From positions 1-37,646 of the forward strand of contig JBCBIX010000017.1 in NCBI GenBank assembly GCA_038523965.1: 37,646 nucleotides of DNA, given 5' to 3'. The stretch's first letter is position 1. Each line of letters opens with the position of its first letter. The notes beneath the pieces were generated by a model. That model searched no databases. It was not told the origin of the DNA and saw only the letters and a program-made list of their open reading frames with translations. Of this stretch, positions 7,269 through 16,999 are shown piece after piece. Both the position numbers and the translations under genes were made by a program. Source of the stretch: JAJRXG01 sp038523965. Lineage in GTDB: Bacteria > Bacteroidota > Bacteroidia > Chitinophagales > Saprospiraceae.

Positions 7269-10200
7269 TCACTCCCTAATGACAAGGATGCTACCTTTTT
7301 TCTTTGCTGCGACTGTGTCAAAGCTATTCACAAGCTCATAAAAATAGAGGCCAGTAGGCAGGATGTCTCCACTCGCAGATCGAACTTCCCATCGATAGGT
7401 GTTTTCCCCTGGTTGTAGGCCGCCAAAGTCCGCACTCGATGCCTTATTGATAAGTCTACCCTCTGGACTGTAGATATACAAGTCGAATACTCGTGGCTGA
7501 CGTTCTCCTTCGAGGATGTAGGTGAAGTCCACATATGAAGTAGCAGGGTTTGGACCGATATCAAGAGAGTTGGGTTCACCTTTTTCGCGAACTGCCTCAA
7601 ACTGGATTTGATAAGGTTCAGGGCCAGCAGTGTTGCCAGACTTGTCCTTCGCTTGAACGACCAGCGTATAGATCCCTTCTTGGATAAGATCTGGGCGAAT
7701 ACGAAGGGTGGCACGATTATCATTGAGATCAGTAGCAGGTATCCATTCTACTGCGAACGATGTCGTGTCTATCTGCCATCGGAATACCTGGGGAAAATAT
7801 AGGGTCACGTCAACGTCAGCTGGATCGTCCAGTAGAACGAAGGAATTAGGGTCCGAGATCGTAACATCAATCACGGGATTGCGATCGAAAACCTCCAAGT
7901 TCCGGATATAGCGTCCATCGAAGGTCACATCCAAGTAGGGGTCGATATCATCAGGGCGTACGAAGACCTCTTCGTAGCCAAAATTGTTGCAGTCGGTTAA
8001 CTCAGGCACCTTAAGACCAGGGTTGATCTCCATGACGAGTTGATATCGTCCCTCAAGTCGATCGGTAGGCACACGATGGCTTATGCTCGCTTGCCCATTA
8101 CCCAAGACGAGCTCCTGGTCGATATCGAACTCCCTTATCGTACCATCATCACCAATCAGTGTGTATCTGATAACTGTAGCAGGCATTACCTGAGAGGTCA
8201 GATTAGCGATATCAAACTTCAGAACAAGGTCATCTCCCGAATAAACGGTATCCTCTACCAGTCCATCACTTTCTGAAGTATTTAAGGCAAGGTCAGGAAG
8301 CGGGCTATAATACACCCTCCAGAAGTCAAGGTGAGGGGCACTTCGCTGTTCTTGATCGATGGCCTCATACTCCAGCCTAAGGAATGGAAACTCCGACGCA
8401 TCAAGCCAGCTAATGTCTGTGGGTGCGGCGTGATCTATGACAGTCAGTAATGTATCATTGCCCTCAGGGTCTACTCCATAGACGTAGACACTGGAGACAT
8501 CAGAGTCTTCTCCCTCCTCTAACCACTCTATCGAACCCCAGCTGACAGCAGGACCAACAAGATGGCTCGATGTATAACCTCGGTCCCAGATCGTCTCAGC
8601 GCGGCTGGAGAGATCGATGATCTCCTCGATATTATTAGCCATGTCTTCGATCACAGCCTCTCCTCCCTTATCAAAAACGAAGGTGTATGGAACTGTTCCT
8701 CTGGTCAAAAAGGATCTCACCTTTGTTGCACCATACGTCTCCAACTCGTCATACAGGGTGGTCCCAAAACGACTACTATCTGCTAACCAGTCCTGAACGT
8801 GTAGATCACTCGTCTCATCACCCAAGATAGTATGCATGAAGACCCTGGATCCGTCTGGTATAGCTGCTAACAGATCGATGATGTTTCGTCGATCTGCTGG
8901 CCGATCCATACGATAGATAAATACATCCCTTGAGAATGGTAGACTTCCGTAGTCTGTACCTGAATTGGTGAAAATGACCTGATTGGGGTCCCAGACGAAA
9001 ATCGCCAAGCCTGGTGCCAGTGTCTTGGGGTTAAGTGATGCCCAAGGGGTGTTGTTTACAAAGACCCAAAAGTCCTGATCCTGTCGGAGCTCATTCTTAA
9101 TGCGGATGTCCCAAGATCTGGTTTGGAATCGCAACCGTCGATCATCTTCGGACAACTCCAGGTTTCGATAGTCGTTATCCAGTAGCTGATAAAAGTGACT
9201 TTGATTCCAGCCTTCATCCTCATTGGGTAAGTAAATGAAGCTACTCGTGCGCCACCGTCGAGATTTGCGCTGATCATTGGCCACTTCTGGTGCTATTCTC
9301 CAATAGTATACTGTTCCCTCCTGCCAATCCAACTCTGGGGACCATTCGATCAGGGTGGTCTGAGGGACCAAACTTTTGGATTGTAATAATGGACTATCGA
9401 AGGTGGATGTGGAATCAAGCTGAATGACAAACTCGCCTCTGGCCTGGAGTCCGTTATTAAGTGATGCTCTTAGCATCACGTCTTCAGAAAAGACAATCCC
9501 ATAGTCTCGAGGACTCACTGGCTTTGCACTATTGTCAAAGACAAAAAACCGGTATCCACGCTCCCCACCAATCATGAGTTCATTATTCTCTTCTGCCTCA
9601 GCATCAGGAGATTCGTTAATCAGATTGACGGGATCTACTGTGATGTACAATCGGTTTTCTCCTGCTGCGATTTCTCCAGGGTTATCCAATTCGATGTCTA
9701 TAGACGTCCGATTTGCAGGAGCCTTGATCGTCGTGATAAGCGTATCCACAGGAATGCCATCTGGTAGGCGATGTACGATTTGGATATCGATTTCTTGGTT
9801 CACAACAGCACCCAGGTTCACCAGATCCAACGTAAGTTCAATCTTATCTTGATCCGTATTGATAATGTCGGGAGATACACGGATTGATTGGTGATCGATC
9901 ACATAGTCAGGACCGTCCGCTACAGGGTAGCGAAAGGCCGGATCTCCGTGCAGGGTAAGCTGTTCCAAAAGGGTTTGTGTAGCAAGCGACTTTTCGTCGC
10001 GTCGTAGTACTAATGCTTGCTGAAGGATCTGTCCTATCCGTTGACCATATAGTTCTCCACCCAACAAATCATAGAGATGTAGACCTGTGAGGTACTGTGG
10101 CTCGGCATATGCCGTACCCGAAGAAGCAATAAATGCCACAGCTCCGGTCTCTGGCTGCAAAACAAACTCTTCACTAATGCCTGGAGAAGACGTGTGAATA

Positions 10201-12188
10201 TTGCCAGAGTGACATCCCAGAGAAAGGATAATCGGATTTCGCCCCTGATTCTCGTACTTACTTGGATCCTCTAAACTGAAGTCAAACGTTCCAACCGCAC
10301 TATGACCGAAGAATGTAAGTAGAGATGCTCCCTTGTCGATACGCGCTACGATATCATCGGTGCTGGCCGCTTTGAGAGGGTCAGCGCTTCGTTTTCTGAA
10401 TGTAAATACATCTGCACCTAAGGTCGTCGATTCAATCATCGACCCCATGTTGTTCAGAAATCGATAGATGGCCTCTTGGATATCTGCGGATCCCCCGCTC
10501 AAGTGGATGACTCGCTTTTTCCAAGCTTGGCTTGAGATATCCTGCTTTAGCTCTCCTGGGTTCTCATGTTCGCGAACCTTATCGAGATAATCATCGACCT
10601 GATTGGCACTCGTAACTGCTAACCTGCCGACAGCAACATCAGGAACTCGTTCTCCAGGAGCCGCAACCAGTAAATTATCCGATCCTGGAATCCCAAAGGT
10701 GGGTACGTGGTTCGTGACATCAATCAGATTTATATCTGAATACTCCCTCCCCTTACCAATGATCATAATGTAGTCAGGCAGTCGCTCCGCTCTTCGGAGT
10801 TGCTCGATATACTGTCGTATCGCGAGAGGATGACCCTCTACTCCAAAACTGAAGCGATCATACAATGCGTTCACATCGACAATGTCCGTAGTGAACCCAC
10901 CACCTTCAGAAGAGCTACGATAGTCTGCATAGCGCTCCACGGCCCCACTCTCGATCAGACCCTTAGATGACAAAATCAAATAATCTGTAGCCGACGAAAG
11001 AACGGGAAGCTGCATGTCTACCTCCACTAACTCCTCAAGCAAATGAACCGACGTTGATCTATCGATGATCACCCACTCCTGCGTCGTCTGTGCACTTGGG
11101 ATGATCATAAGTAGTGTATCCTGCCGAAGTTCTGGGAACAAAAAGTAACCCGCATCCAGATTATAAGCAATTGGGTCCAACCCTTCATATCCTGGCACCG
11201 AAATGAGCCTACTAAGTATAGACGGCTGCTGATGATAACGAATGACATCATCTGCATCCCAACCATACCTCCTGGGGTAATCGATCGAGATCATGGCCAA
11301 TGAATGGCGTTCATTATTGTTAGCCAATGGGATGATGGAAACATCGGTAACTCCGTCAGTAATATCACCGTCCATCAGCTCTACATCAATATCAACAACA
11401 TCGTATCCACCAGTAGTGACCGTAGTTACAATGCGATCATTAACAACTATCTGCCAGGCTCGGCTGAGGGCATTAGTCCCAAATCTCATCCGGAGCCTCG
11501 GTGGAACTCCTATCTCTGAGAGATTCTGAATGGGTATCTGGATCGTCCTCTCTGCAGCTAACTTCGTACCGTAACCCTCTCCGATGTCCATACTGGAGTA
11601 GCGGATGAAGTTGCGACCATCATGAGTCGGCTTATACAAGAACGAATCGAAGACCATTTCCTCTCGATGGACATAGTATCGTTCTTCAAGAGGGATGTTT
11701 GGTCCATTGGGATTACTGCGCTGTTCGAAATATTGGGTTGTGAAAAACCCTTCGGTCCAAGTCAGATAATACGGGCGAGGTGATCCATATAAGCTTACCG
11801 CCGGATTGAGCTGTTGAGATGGGGCATCATCATAGAGGAATGCATCAACACTACCATCATTTGCCTTGGCAAACCACTCGACATAATCCTCAGGACCTAA
11901 CCGTCCAGTGGTGGTCACTCTTATGCGCTGTGGTGCGCCTTGGCTGTACAACTCAATTTGCGAACCATTGATCCGATCAAGAGGGAATCCCGCCTCCATC
12001 AACGTCTGGTATTTGATACGATACAGCCCATCCTCATCGATATCAACTCGATAATAAGTCTTGGTATCATCGATCCACGAATCACTAAGCTCACTTGAGG
12101 GAAGCGAGTCATCCTGGGCAGCTAACCCAATAGGGAGAACTAAGCTGAATAATAAGCCAACGAAAAATTTGGTCACGTTTGTGGTCAT
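7269..12188 (-). CDS. porU: Type IX secretion system sortase PorU, long form (C25 peptidase)
   Basis: A 1639-residue exported cysteine peptidase of the gingipain (C25) family. A signal peptide (FFVGLLFSLVLPIGLAAQ) opens the protein and an N-terminal beta-rich region follows. The C25 catalytic domain spans roughly residues 395-750, with the His in FFGHSA (His629) and the nucleophile Cys in SLGCHSG (Cys659). After it come several Ig-like/beta-sandwich segments and a final T9SS-type C-terminal domain from about 1543 (IGPNPATSYVDF ... LPTGLYFYELV). In this family PorU cleaves the sorting domain from T9SS cargo at the outer membrane and attaches the cargo to a surface anchor. The classical PorU is about 1100-1300 residues; this one is clearly longer, matching the long form (PorU2-like). 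No other T9SS component is adjacent. The symbol is given at family level; a paralogue with a different role is possible. Confidence 0.85.
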   Translation of the reverse strand: MTTNVTKFFVGLLFSLVLPIGLAAQDDSLPSSELSDSWIDDTKTYYRVDIDEDGLYRIKYQTLMEAGFPLDRINGSQIELYSQGAPQRIRVTTTGRLGPEDYVEWFAKANDGSVDAFLYDDAPSQQLNPAVSLYGSPRPYYLTWTEGFFTTQYFEQRSNPNGPNIPLEERYYVHREEMVFDSFLYKPTHDGRNFIRYSSMDIGEGYGTKLAAERTIQIPIQNLSEIGVPPRLRMRFGTNALSRAWQIVVNDRIVTTVTTGGYDVVDIDVELMDGDITDGVTDVSIIPLANNNERHSLAMISIDYPRRYGWDADDVIRYHQQPSILSRLISVPGYEGLDPIAYNLDAGYFLFPELRQDTLLMIIPSAQTTQEWVIIDRSTSVHLLEELVEVDMQLPVLSSATDYLILSSKGLIESGAVERYADYRSSSEGGGFTTDIVDVNALYDRFSFGVEGHPLAIRQYIEQLRRAERLPDYIMIIGKGREYSDINLIDVTNHVPTFGIPGSDNLLVAAPGERVPDVAVGRLAVTSANQVDDYLDKVREHENPGELKQDISSQAWKKRVIHLSGGSADIQEAIYRFLNNMGSMIESTTLGADVFTFRKRSADPLKAASTDDIVARIDKGASLLTFFGHSAVGTFDFSLEDPSKYENQGRNPIILSLGCHSGNIHTSSPGISEEFVLQPETGAVAFIASSGTAYAEPQYLTGLHLYDLLGGELYGQRIGQILQQALVLRRDEKSLATQTLLEQLTLHGDPAFRYPVADGPDYVIDHQSIRVSPDIINTDQDKIELTLDLVNLGAVVNQEIDIQIVHRLPDGIPVDTLITTIKAPANRTSIDIELDNPGEIAAGENRLYITVDPVNLINESPDAEAEENNELMIGGERGYRFFVFDNSAKPVSPRDYGIVFSEDVMLRASLNNGLQARGEFVIQLDSTSTFDSPLLQSKSLVPQTTLIEWSPELDWQEGTVYYWRIAPEVANDQRKSRRWRTSSFIYLPNEDEGWNQSHFYQLLDNDYRNLELSEDDRRLRFQTRSWDIRIKNELRQDQDFWVFVNNTPWASLNPKTLAPGLAIFVWDPNQVIFTNSGTDYGSLPFSRDVFIYRMDRPADRRNIIDLLAAIPDGSRVFMHTILGDETSDLHVQDWLADSSRFGTTLYDELETYGATKVRSFLTRGTVPYTFVFDKGGEAVIEDMANNIEEIIDLSSRAETIWDRGYTSSHLVGPAVSWGSIEWLEEGEDSDVSSVYVYGVDPEGNDTLLTVIDHAAPTDISWLDASEFPFLRLEYEAIDQEQRSAPHLDFWRVYYSPLPDLALNTSESDGLVEDTVYSGDDLVLKFDIANLTSQVMPATVIRYTLIGDDGTIREFDIDQELVLGNGQASISHRVPTDRLEGRYQLVMEINPGLKVPELTDCNNFGYEEVFVRPDDIDPYLDVTFDGRYIRNLEVFDRNPVIDVTISDPNSFVLLDDPADVDVTLYFPQVFRWQIDTTSFAVEWIPATDLNDNRATLRIRPDLIQEGIYTLVVQAKDKSGNTAGPEPYQIQFEAVREKGEPNSLDIGPNPATSYVDFTYILEGERQPRVFDLYIYSPEGRLINKASSADFGGLQPGENTYRWEVRSASGDILPTGLYFYELVNSFDTVAAKKKGSILVIRE

Positions 12189-12304
12189 ATCACTGGTTGT
12201 CGCTGAACCAAGAGGTTCTCTCGATACAGGCAGTGCTATCGATGCTTTTATGAAAATAAGGTGATTCGCGTGTGAATGCTACGCGTACCATCTCAGGAGG
12301 GAAG

Positions 12305-12324
12305 TATCAGATAGTGTTCTGATA
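12305..12324. repeat. Inverted repeat in the porU/GT2 divergent region
   Basis: TATCAG (12305-12310) and CTGATA (12319-12324) form a 6-base dyad with an 8-base spacer. It sits in the 219-base region between two divergent genes, just downstream of the candidate -7 element at 12333-12340, so it would lie in the porU leader. A regulatory role is possible and unproven. Confidence 0.25.
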
Positions 12325-12332
12325 ACAAGCGT

Positions 12333-12340
12333 CAAATATA
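12333..12340 (-). promoter_or_regulatory. Candidate -7 promoter element for the porU-like gene
   Basis: The minus strand reads TATATTTG, a perfect match to the Bacteroidota -7 consensus TAnnTTTG, in an AT-rich block about 145 bases before the start at 12188. No TTG occurs at the expected -33 distance; the nearest is 28 bases away. The same octamer occurs before the ABC transporter gene. Confidence 0.3.
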
Positions 12341-12407
12341 TTACAACTATTTATATATGATTGTTTGGCAAACGACATCTATATCTCCAGTTGCATCTTA
12401 GGAGCGT

Positions 12408-13475
12408 ATGTGGATGAGTCTCGTCATTCTTCTGGGTATTGTCAGCTCTGCATTTCAGACGTGGACCTTGATCACAAATCACTGTGCACTTAAGAAGTTT
12501 GATACTCCTCCGACCCAAGTGAATCTTCCTTCAGTGACAATAGTGCTGGCGGTATACAATGAGGCTCCTCACTTAAGTCGCTGTCTCGCAGGTCTCCTTG
12601 ATCAAGACTATCCAAACTACAAGATCGTCATCTGCAATGATGGATCTCAAGATGGAACCGCGGACATCTTAATGGCTTTTTCGGCTGACCCTCGAGTCGA
12701 GATACTGCAGAAAGATCATCAGGGCAAAAAAGCAGCTCTCACCAGCGCCATCGAGCATTCAGATAGCGCGTGGATTGTGGCAACAGATGCAGATTGTACT
12801 CCAGTATCCAACAGTTGGCTAAGATCTATTATGAGAGGACATGAAAGCAGTGATATCGTACTCGGATATGGGCCTTACGAAAGAGGAAATCAACTTGTCC
12901 ACCTTACTCAACACTTCGAAACATGGCTCATTGCACAGCAGTATCTCAGTGCTGCGAAACGGCGAAGACCATACATGGCGGTAGGGCGTAACCTGGCTTT
13001 TCGTAGAGAGGTATTCTGGACCTTAGGCGGATATGAATCTCACAAACACTTGAGCAGTGGCGATGATGATCTCTTGATCGCTTCTGCCATCGGGCGATAT
13101 CGCATTACCACCCAGATCGATCCGTTATCCTGGACTGTATCAGCACCCACAGCAAGTTGGCAGGCATACTGGAAGCAAAAGCAACGACATCTCACTACCA
13201 GCTCGAGATATCGTCGCAGGACACAACTTTGGCTTATGGTCATCTATCTGACACATGCATTTAGCTATGTCATTCCTGTGTCTTTGTTGATGTGGGGAGT
13301 CTATATGCCGTTGGTGTTGATCTTACTTCGCTGGACGGTTTTAATAGCGATATTGCGCAGATCGCCGCTATTCCGATGGAAGAAAGATGACTGGTGGTTA
13401 GTCCCGGTTGTAGATACTTTGGTGTTGTGTTTTCATAGCCTACACGGTGCAAGATTAATTCTACCTAAAAAGTAG
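12408..13475 (+). CDS. Membrane-anchored glycosyltransferase family 2
   Basis: A 355-residue processive-type GT2 enzyme. One N-terminal membrane segment (VILLGIVSSAFQTWTLI) is followed by the GT-A domain: VTIVLAVYNE, then NDGSQDGT, then the metal-binding TDADC (Asp127, Asp129), then GDDDLL and KQRHL (in place of the usual QxxRW). Two or three hydrophobic segments close the protein (TH AFSYVIPVSLLMWG, LVLILLRWTVLIAIL). It should add sugars from a nucleotide donor at the cytoplasmic face of the inner membrane; the product is unknown. AGGAG at 12400-12404 sits only 3 bases before ATG 12408 but 9 before the in-frame ATG 12414, so 12414 may be the true start. It is followed by rsmG, 79 bases on. 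Confidence 0.88.
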   Translation: MWMSLVILLGIVSSAFQTWTLITNHCALKKFDTPPTQVNLPSVTIVLAVYNEAPHLSRCLAGLLDQDYPNYKIVICNDGSQDGTADILMAFSADPRVEILQKDHQGKKAALTSAIEHSDSAWIVATDADCTPVSNSWLRSIMRGHESSDIVLGYGPYERGNQLVHLTQHFETWLIAQQYLSAAKRRRPYMAVGRNLAFRREVFWTLGGYESHKHLSSGDDDLLIASAIGRYRITTQIDPLSWTVSAPTASWQAYWKQKQRHLTTSSRYRRRTQLWLMVIYLTHAFSYVIPVSLLMWGVYMPLVLILLRWTVLIAILRRSPLFRWKKDDWWLVPVVDTLVLCFHSLHGARLILPKK

Positions 13476-13554
13476 GTCTCCACTCAACTTAATCGTCTAT
13501 CCGTTCGTATGCATAAGGGGGTTACCCTAAGCATCTTGGCCGTTTATTGATCAT

Positions 13555-14181
13555 ATGGAGATAATCGAAAAGTACTTTCCCGGGATTACGGTGGCACAAC
13601 ACGCTCAATTTTCGGCACTCTATGACCTATATGTCGAGTGGAACGCACAGATCAATGTCATCTCAAGAAAGGACATCGAAAACCTGTTCGAGCGTCATAT
13701 TCTCCATTCTCTTGCCATCGCCAAATGGATTGACTTTATGCCAGAGGCAAGTATTCTGGACCTCGGCTGTGGTGGTGGATTCCCTGGGGTGCCGCTGGCG
13801 ATCATGTATCCAGAGTCGCACTTTCACCTGGTGGACAGCATTGCTAAAAAACTCAAGGTCGTCGATGCAATAGCTGAAGCGATCGGACTCACCAATGTGA
13901 ATACGACACATAGTAGGGCTGAATCTCTACCTCATTCTTACGACTTCGTTGTGACACGTGCGGTGGCAAACATTGAACAGCTCCTTGTATGGATACGCAA
14001 GCTTGTATCCCATGAGCAGATGCATCCTGTACCTAATGGCCTGATCGCACTCAAAGGAGGTCACATCTATGACGAAACTCGAAAAGCGCGAAAGCAAGAA
14101 TACATGGAGATAGAGCCCTTAAGCCAGTGGTTCGATGAACCATTCTTTGAGGAGAAGTTTCTCGTCTATGTACAGCAATGA
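13555..14181 (+). CDS. rsmG: 16S rRNA (guanine-527-N7)-methyltransferase RsmG
   Basis: A 208-residue SAM-dependent methyltransferase of the RsmG/GidB family, which methylates N7 of G527 in 16S rRNA. It shows the family start (FSALYDLYVEWNAQINVISRKDIENLFERHILHSL) and the SAM-binding motif ILDLGCGGGFPGVPLAIMYP near residues 65-84. The acidic ribose-binding site (HLVDSIAKKLKVV) and the TRAVANIEQLL segment follow. Length is normal for the family. It is probably transcribed with, or just after, the upstream GT2 gene and converges on the M1 peptidase gene with a 42-base gap. Loss of this enzyme is known to give low-level streptomycin resistance in several bacteria. Confidence 0.96.
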   Translation: MEIIEKYFPGITVAQHAQFSALYDLYVEWNAQINVISRKDIENLFERHILHSLAIAKWIDFMPEASILDLGCGGGFPGVPLAIMYPESHFHLVDSIAKKLKVVDAIAEAIGLTNVNTTHSRAESLPHSYDFVVTRAVANIEQLLVWIRKLVSHEQMHPVPNGLIALKGGHIYDETRKARKQEYMEIEPLSQWFDEPFFEEKFLVYVQQ

Positions 14182-14223
14182 TGTGAAGCTCTGACTACAC
14201 ATCTTTCCCGATATACAGCTTCG

Positions 14224-16800
14224 TTAAAAAGCGCTGTAACGCTCTAATAATAGCTCGTTTGTTTCTTGTGATTTGATCTCTTCGATCATTTGATACAGCG
14301 ATTCGGCAGCGTCTGCATTACTCGTCAAGAGGTCCTCTCGAAGCTTATTGATCGTATTAGCAGATGTCAATTTATAGTACATGTTACTATCTGGTGCTGT
14401 TGCGATCCCCTTGAGCAATTTGGCTTTTTGGAGCTGGGTAGAAGTTGGTTGAGCACGGAGTAGTTCGTAGTAAGATTCATAGAAGTCCAAGACCGAATAG
14501 AGGCTCACGGAAGTAAGTTTCTCTTCGAAATAAGATAGATGTGTCGGGTCACCGGAGGACGCCAGGATTTCAGACACGGTGCTGATCATTGTAGAGACAT
14601 TGGCATCCTTGAACTTGGCAGCAAGGTCCTGTACACCCTCATAGTTAGACTGTCTCAGGATGGATAAACCTGTTGCAATTACACCGTAGGATTGCTCTTT
14701 CTCCAGTACTCTGGTGACCAGAAGGAGTGCCATGTCAGCATCTTGATCAAAAAGCTTCATCAATGCCGCACTTCGAACTGCCGAGTGAGGGTCGGATTCT
14801 CCAAGATTCGCAATCAACTGCAGGGTCGTGGAGTCCACATCTGTCAATGCATTGACTGCCATCACCCGTATCGAAAAGTGCGGATCTGACAAAGCAGCTT
14901 GCAGAGTAGACCTTCCCGTAGTCTCATTTGTAAGCATCCGAATCGCCTCGTGGCGATGAGCGTATGCATCTGCATATTGGTATTGAGCGATATACTGCTC
15001 GGGGCTTTTCACTTCATTCTTGATCATTAGAAGTCTATCCTGATGATCAAAAAGGATAGCCACTGGATTCGTCGGACAATCAAGACGTACCTGCTGGGTG
15101 CGCTTCTGGAGACGTATCTGATGTATACGTTCACGGCCAGATTCATCATACGTAGCGATCGCTATGGGCAACTGAAAGATGGGTGGATTTGCCTCTGGAT
15201 CTTGAGTTTGATCGATATCCACGATTAGCTCTTTGGAGACTTCGTTGTAGGAGTACTCGATATCCAGAACAGGATGGCCAGCCGCATGATACCATTGGTC
15301 AAAAAACCAGTTCAGATCCAGTCCCGACACATCCTCGAATGCCATACGGAGCTCATCTACCTCAACCGCCGAATACTGGTTATCAGTCAAGTATTTATTG
15401 AGCCCTGCAAAAAATGCATCGTCCCCGAGCATATCGCGAAGCATATGCAGGACCAAGCCACCTTTGTTGTAGGAGTGTCCATCAAACATATCTTCCTTAT
15501 CATCATATCCGTAGTGAATTAAGGGATGTATGCCTGTCTGCATGATCGAACCAAAATATCCGAGTCGTTCATTGTATCTGTGGAAGTCTGCCTCCTCTAT
15601 ACCATACTTGTGTTCCTTCCAGAGATACTCACTATAGTTCGCAAACCCTTCCTGCAACGTTAGGTTGGCCCAGCTCTCACAGGTGACTAAATCACCAAAC
15701 CAGTGGTGAAACATCTCGTGAGCGACGATATAGTCGTTGTCATCATCGATTAACTCACGATCTGTTTTTTGGATAAAATCACCAAAGACAACAGCTGTCG
15801 TATTCTCCATCGCACCAGAAACAAAGTCTCTAACGATCACCTGGCTATACTTATCCCAAGGGAAAGGGAAATCCAAAATGGTAGAGAAGAACTCTATCAT
15901 CTCTGCGGTATGAGCAAATATTTGCTTTGCATATGGCTTGTAAGCTGGTTCGACATAGTACTCCAGGTCAATGCCGTTCCATTCTTCGCGCACGACTGCG
16001 AACTCCCCAACTGCCACCATGGCGAGGTATGGCGCATGAGGCTCATCCATCTCCCAGCGATCTGTACGAGTTCCATCCCCATTGGACTTAGACGAGATCA
16101 AGGTTCCATTTGACAACGTTTCAAATCGCTCTTCGACAGTCATCGTAATGGACTGAGTCATATTCTCATTAGGATGATCGATAGTCGGAAACCATCTTGA
16201 GTTATTCTCCGTCTCGCCTTGAGTCCAGATCTGCTGCGGTTTGTTGGGCTGACTACCGTCAGAGTTGATGAAGAAGAGCCCTTTGTCACTTGTGATGGCT
16301 GCACTGCCCCCAACAACACCATTCGATGGGTCAGCGATATAGTCAATGATGATGACCACCTCTTCCTCACGGGTGTACTTTTGATTCAGTTCGATATCCA
16401 GATGCTGCCCATTGTACTGATAGGTGAGCGACTCACCGTCTGGCAGGCGCACATCTCGAATCTCCATCCCTTTGGCATCGAGAATTAGATAATTCTGAGC
16501 GTAGAAGTAAGGCCGAAGCCTTAACTGTGCAGTACCGATGACCTTTTCTTGGGACCAGTCAAACTGTAAGTTCAAATCGGTGTGAATCAAATCAAAGTGT
16601 CTCGTCTCTGCTGAGTTATAGGTCTCAAGAGCATATCCCCGAGGCGCCACTACTTGTAGCTCCTCCAGCAATCGCTCCTCCGTAAACTCTTCTTCGATAT
16701 CGGGGACATAGATCTCATCGATATCCGGTTCTGAATTAGACACTTTAGTTGTCGAACAACTCGCTAATAGAATAGCCAACAAGAGAAAATACTTCATCAT
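14224..16800 (-). CDS. M1 family aminopeptidase lipoprotein with C-terminal HEAT-like repeats
   Basis: An 858-residue zinc aminopeptidase counted from ATG 16800, chosen because it starts the lipoprotein signal MMKYFLLLAILLASC; the frame extends 13 residues further upstream. The M1 signatures are complete: GAMEN at about 329-333, HEMFH with zinc ligands His361 and His365, general base Glu362, and the third ligand Glu384 in LQEGFANY. The N-terminal beta saddle precedes them. The C-terminal third consists of alpha-helical, HEAT-like units (DPHFSIRVMAVNAL, DPHSAVRSAALMKL). The lipobox LLASC has a Ser at +2, so it should be a membrane lipoprotein trimming N-terminal residues from peptides in the periplasm or at the outer membrane. 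It lies 199 bases downstream of the ABC transporter on the same strand. Confidence 0.94.
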   Translation of the reverse strand: MMKYFLLLAILLASCSTTKVSNSEPDIDEIYVPDIEEEFTEERLLEELQVVAPRGYALETYNSAETRHFDLIHTDLNLQFDWSQEKVIGTAQLRLRPYFYAQNYLILDAKGMEIRDVRLPDGESLTYQYNGQHLDIELNQKYTREEEVVIIIDYIADPSNGVVGGSAAITSDKGLFFINSDGSQPNKPQQIWTQGETENNSRWFPTIDHPNENMTQSITMTVEERFETLSNGTLISSKSNGDGTRTDRWEMDEPHAPYLAMVAVGEFAVVREEWNGIDLEYYVEPAYKPYAKQIFAHTAEMIEFFSTILDFPFPWDKYSQVIVRDFVSGAMENTTAVVFGDFIQKTDRELIDDDNDYIVAHEMFHHWFGDLVTCESWANLTLQEGFANYSEYLWKEHKYGIEEADFHRYNERLGYFGSIMQTGIHPLIHYGYDDKEDMFDGHSYNKGGLVLHMLRDMLGDDAFFAGLNKYLTDNQYSAVEVDELRMAFEDVSGLDLNWFFDQWYHAAGHPVLDIEYSYNEVSKELIVDIDQTQDPEANPPIFQLPIAIATYDESGRERIHQIRLQKRTQQVRLDCPTNPVAILFDHQDRLLMIKNEVKSPEQYIAQYQYADAYAHRHEAIRMLTNETTGRSTLQAALSDPHFSIRVMAVNALTDVDSTTLQLIANLGESDPHSAVRSAALMKLFDQDADMALLLVTRVLEKEQSYGVIATGLSILRQSNYEGVQDLAAKFKDANVSTMISTVSEILASSGDPTHLSYFEEKLTSVSLYSVLDFYESYYELLRAQPTSTQLQKAKLLKGIATAPDSNMYYKLTSANTINKLREDLLTSNADAAESLYQMIEEIKSQETNELLLERYSAF

Positions 16801-16825
16801 GATCTGGAAAGAGTGGCAGCTGAAA

Positions 16826-16865
16826 TCTCTGATTTTCAAAATGTTACGCGAATGTAACCCAGAGA
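16826..16865. repeat. Nested dyads upstream of the M1 peptidase gene
   Basis: A compact symmetrical region. Outer arms are TCTCTG (16826-16831) and CAGAGA (16860-16865). Inside lie a perfect palindrome ATTTTCAAAAT (16832-16842) and a hairpin with arms GTTAC (16843-16847) and GTAAC (16854-16858). It begins 26 bases before the peptidase start at 16800, so it would be in the 5' leader or promoter. It may be an operator or RNA structure; no regulator is identified. Confidence 0.35.
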
Positions 16866-16964
16866 TGAGAAAATTGCAGTTCAGGGTGTCTGAGGTAGGC
16901 TGCTCCTTACCTAATCATGACAATAAGGACTCATGTTCTTACGCGCTATGGATATTCTTGAGAG

Positions 16965-16992
16965 GGTCGAGGTCTGTATCTACACCTCGATC
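16965..16992 (-). terminator. Stem-loop just after the ABC transporter stop codon
   Basis: GGTCGAGGT (16965-16973) and ACCTCGATC (16984-16992) form a 9-base stem (one G-U pair) with a 10-base loop, beginning 8 bases after the stop codon of the ABC gene. No T-run follows on the minus strand, so it is at best an imperfect intrinsic terminator or a 3'-end-stabilising hairpin. Confidence 0.4.
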
Positions 16993-16999
16993 AGATATC

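Noticed and set aside
12189..12407. Search of the largest intergenic region for a tRNA, small RNA or riboswitch
   Set aside because: Apart from the TATATTTG box and the short TATCAG/CTGATA dyad I see no cloverleaf, riboswitch core or terminator.
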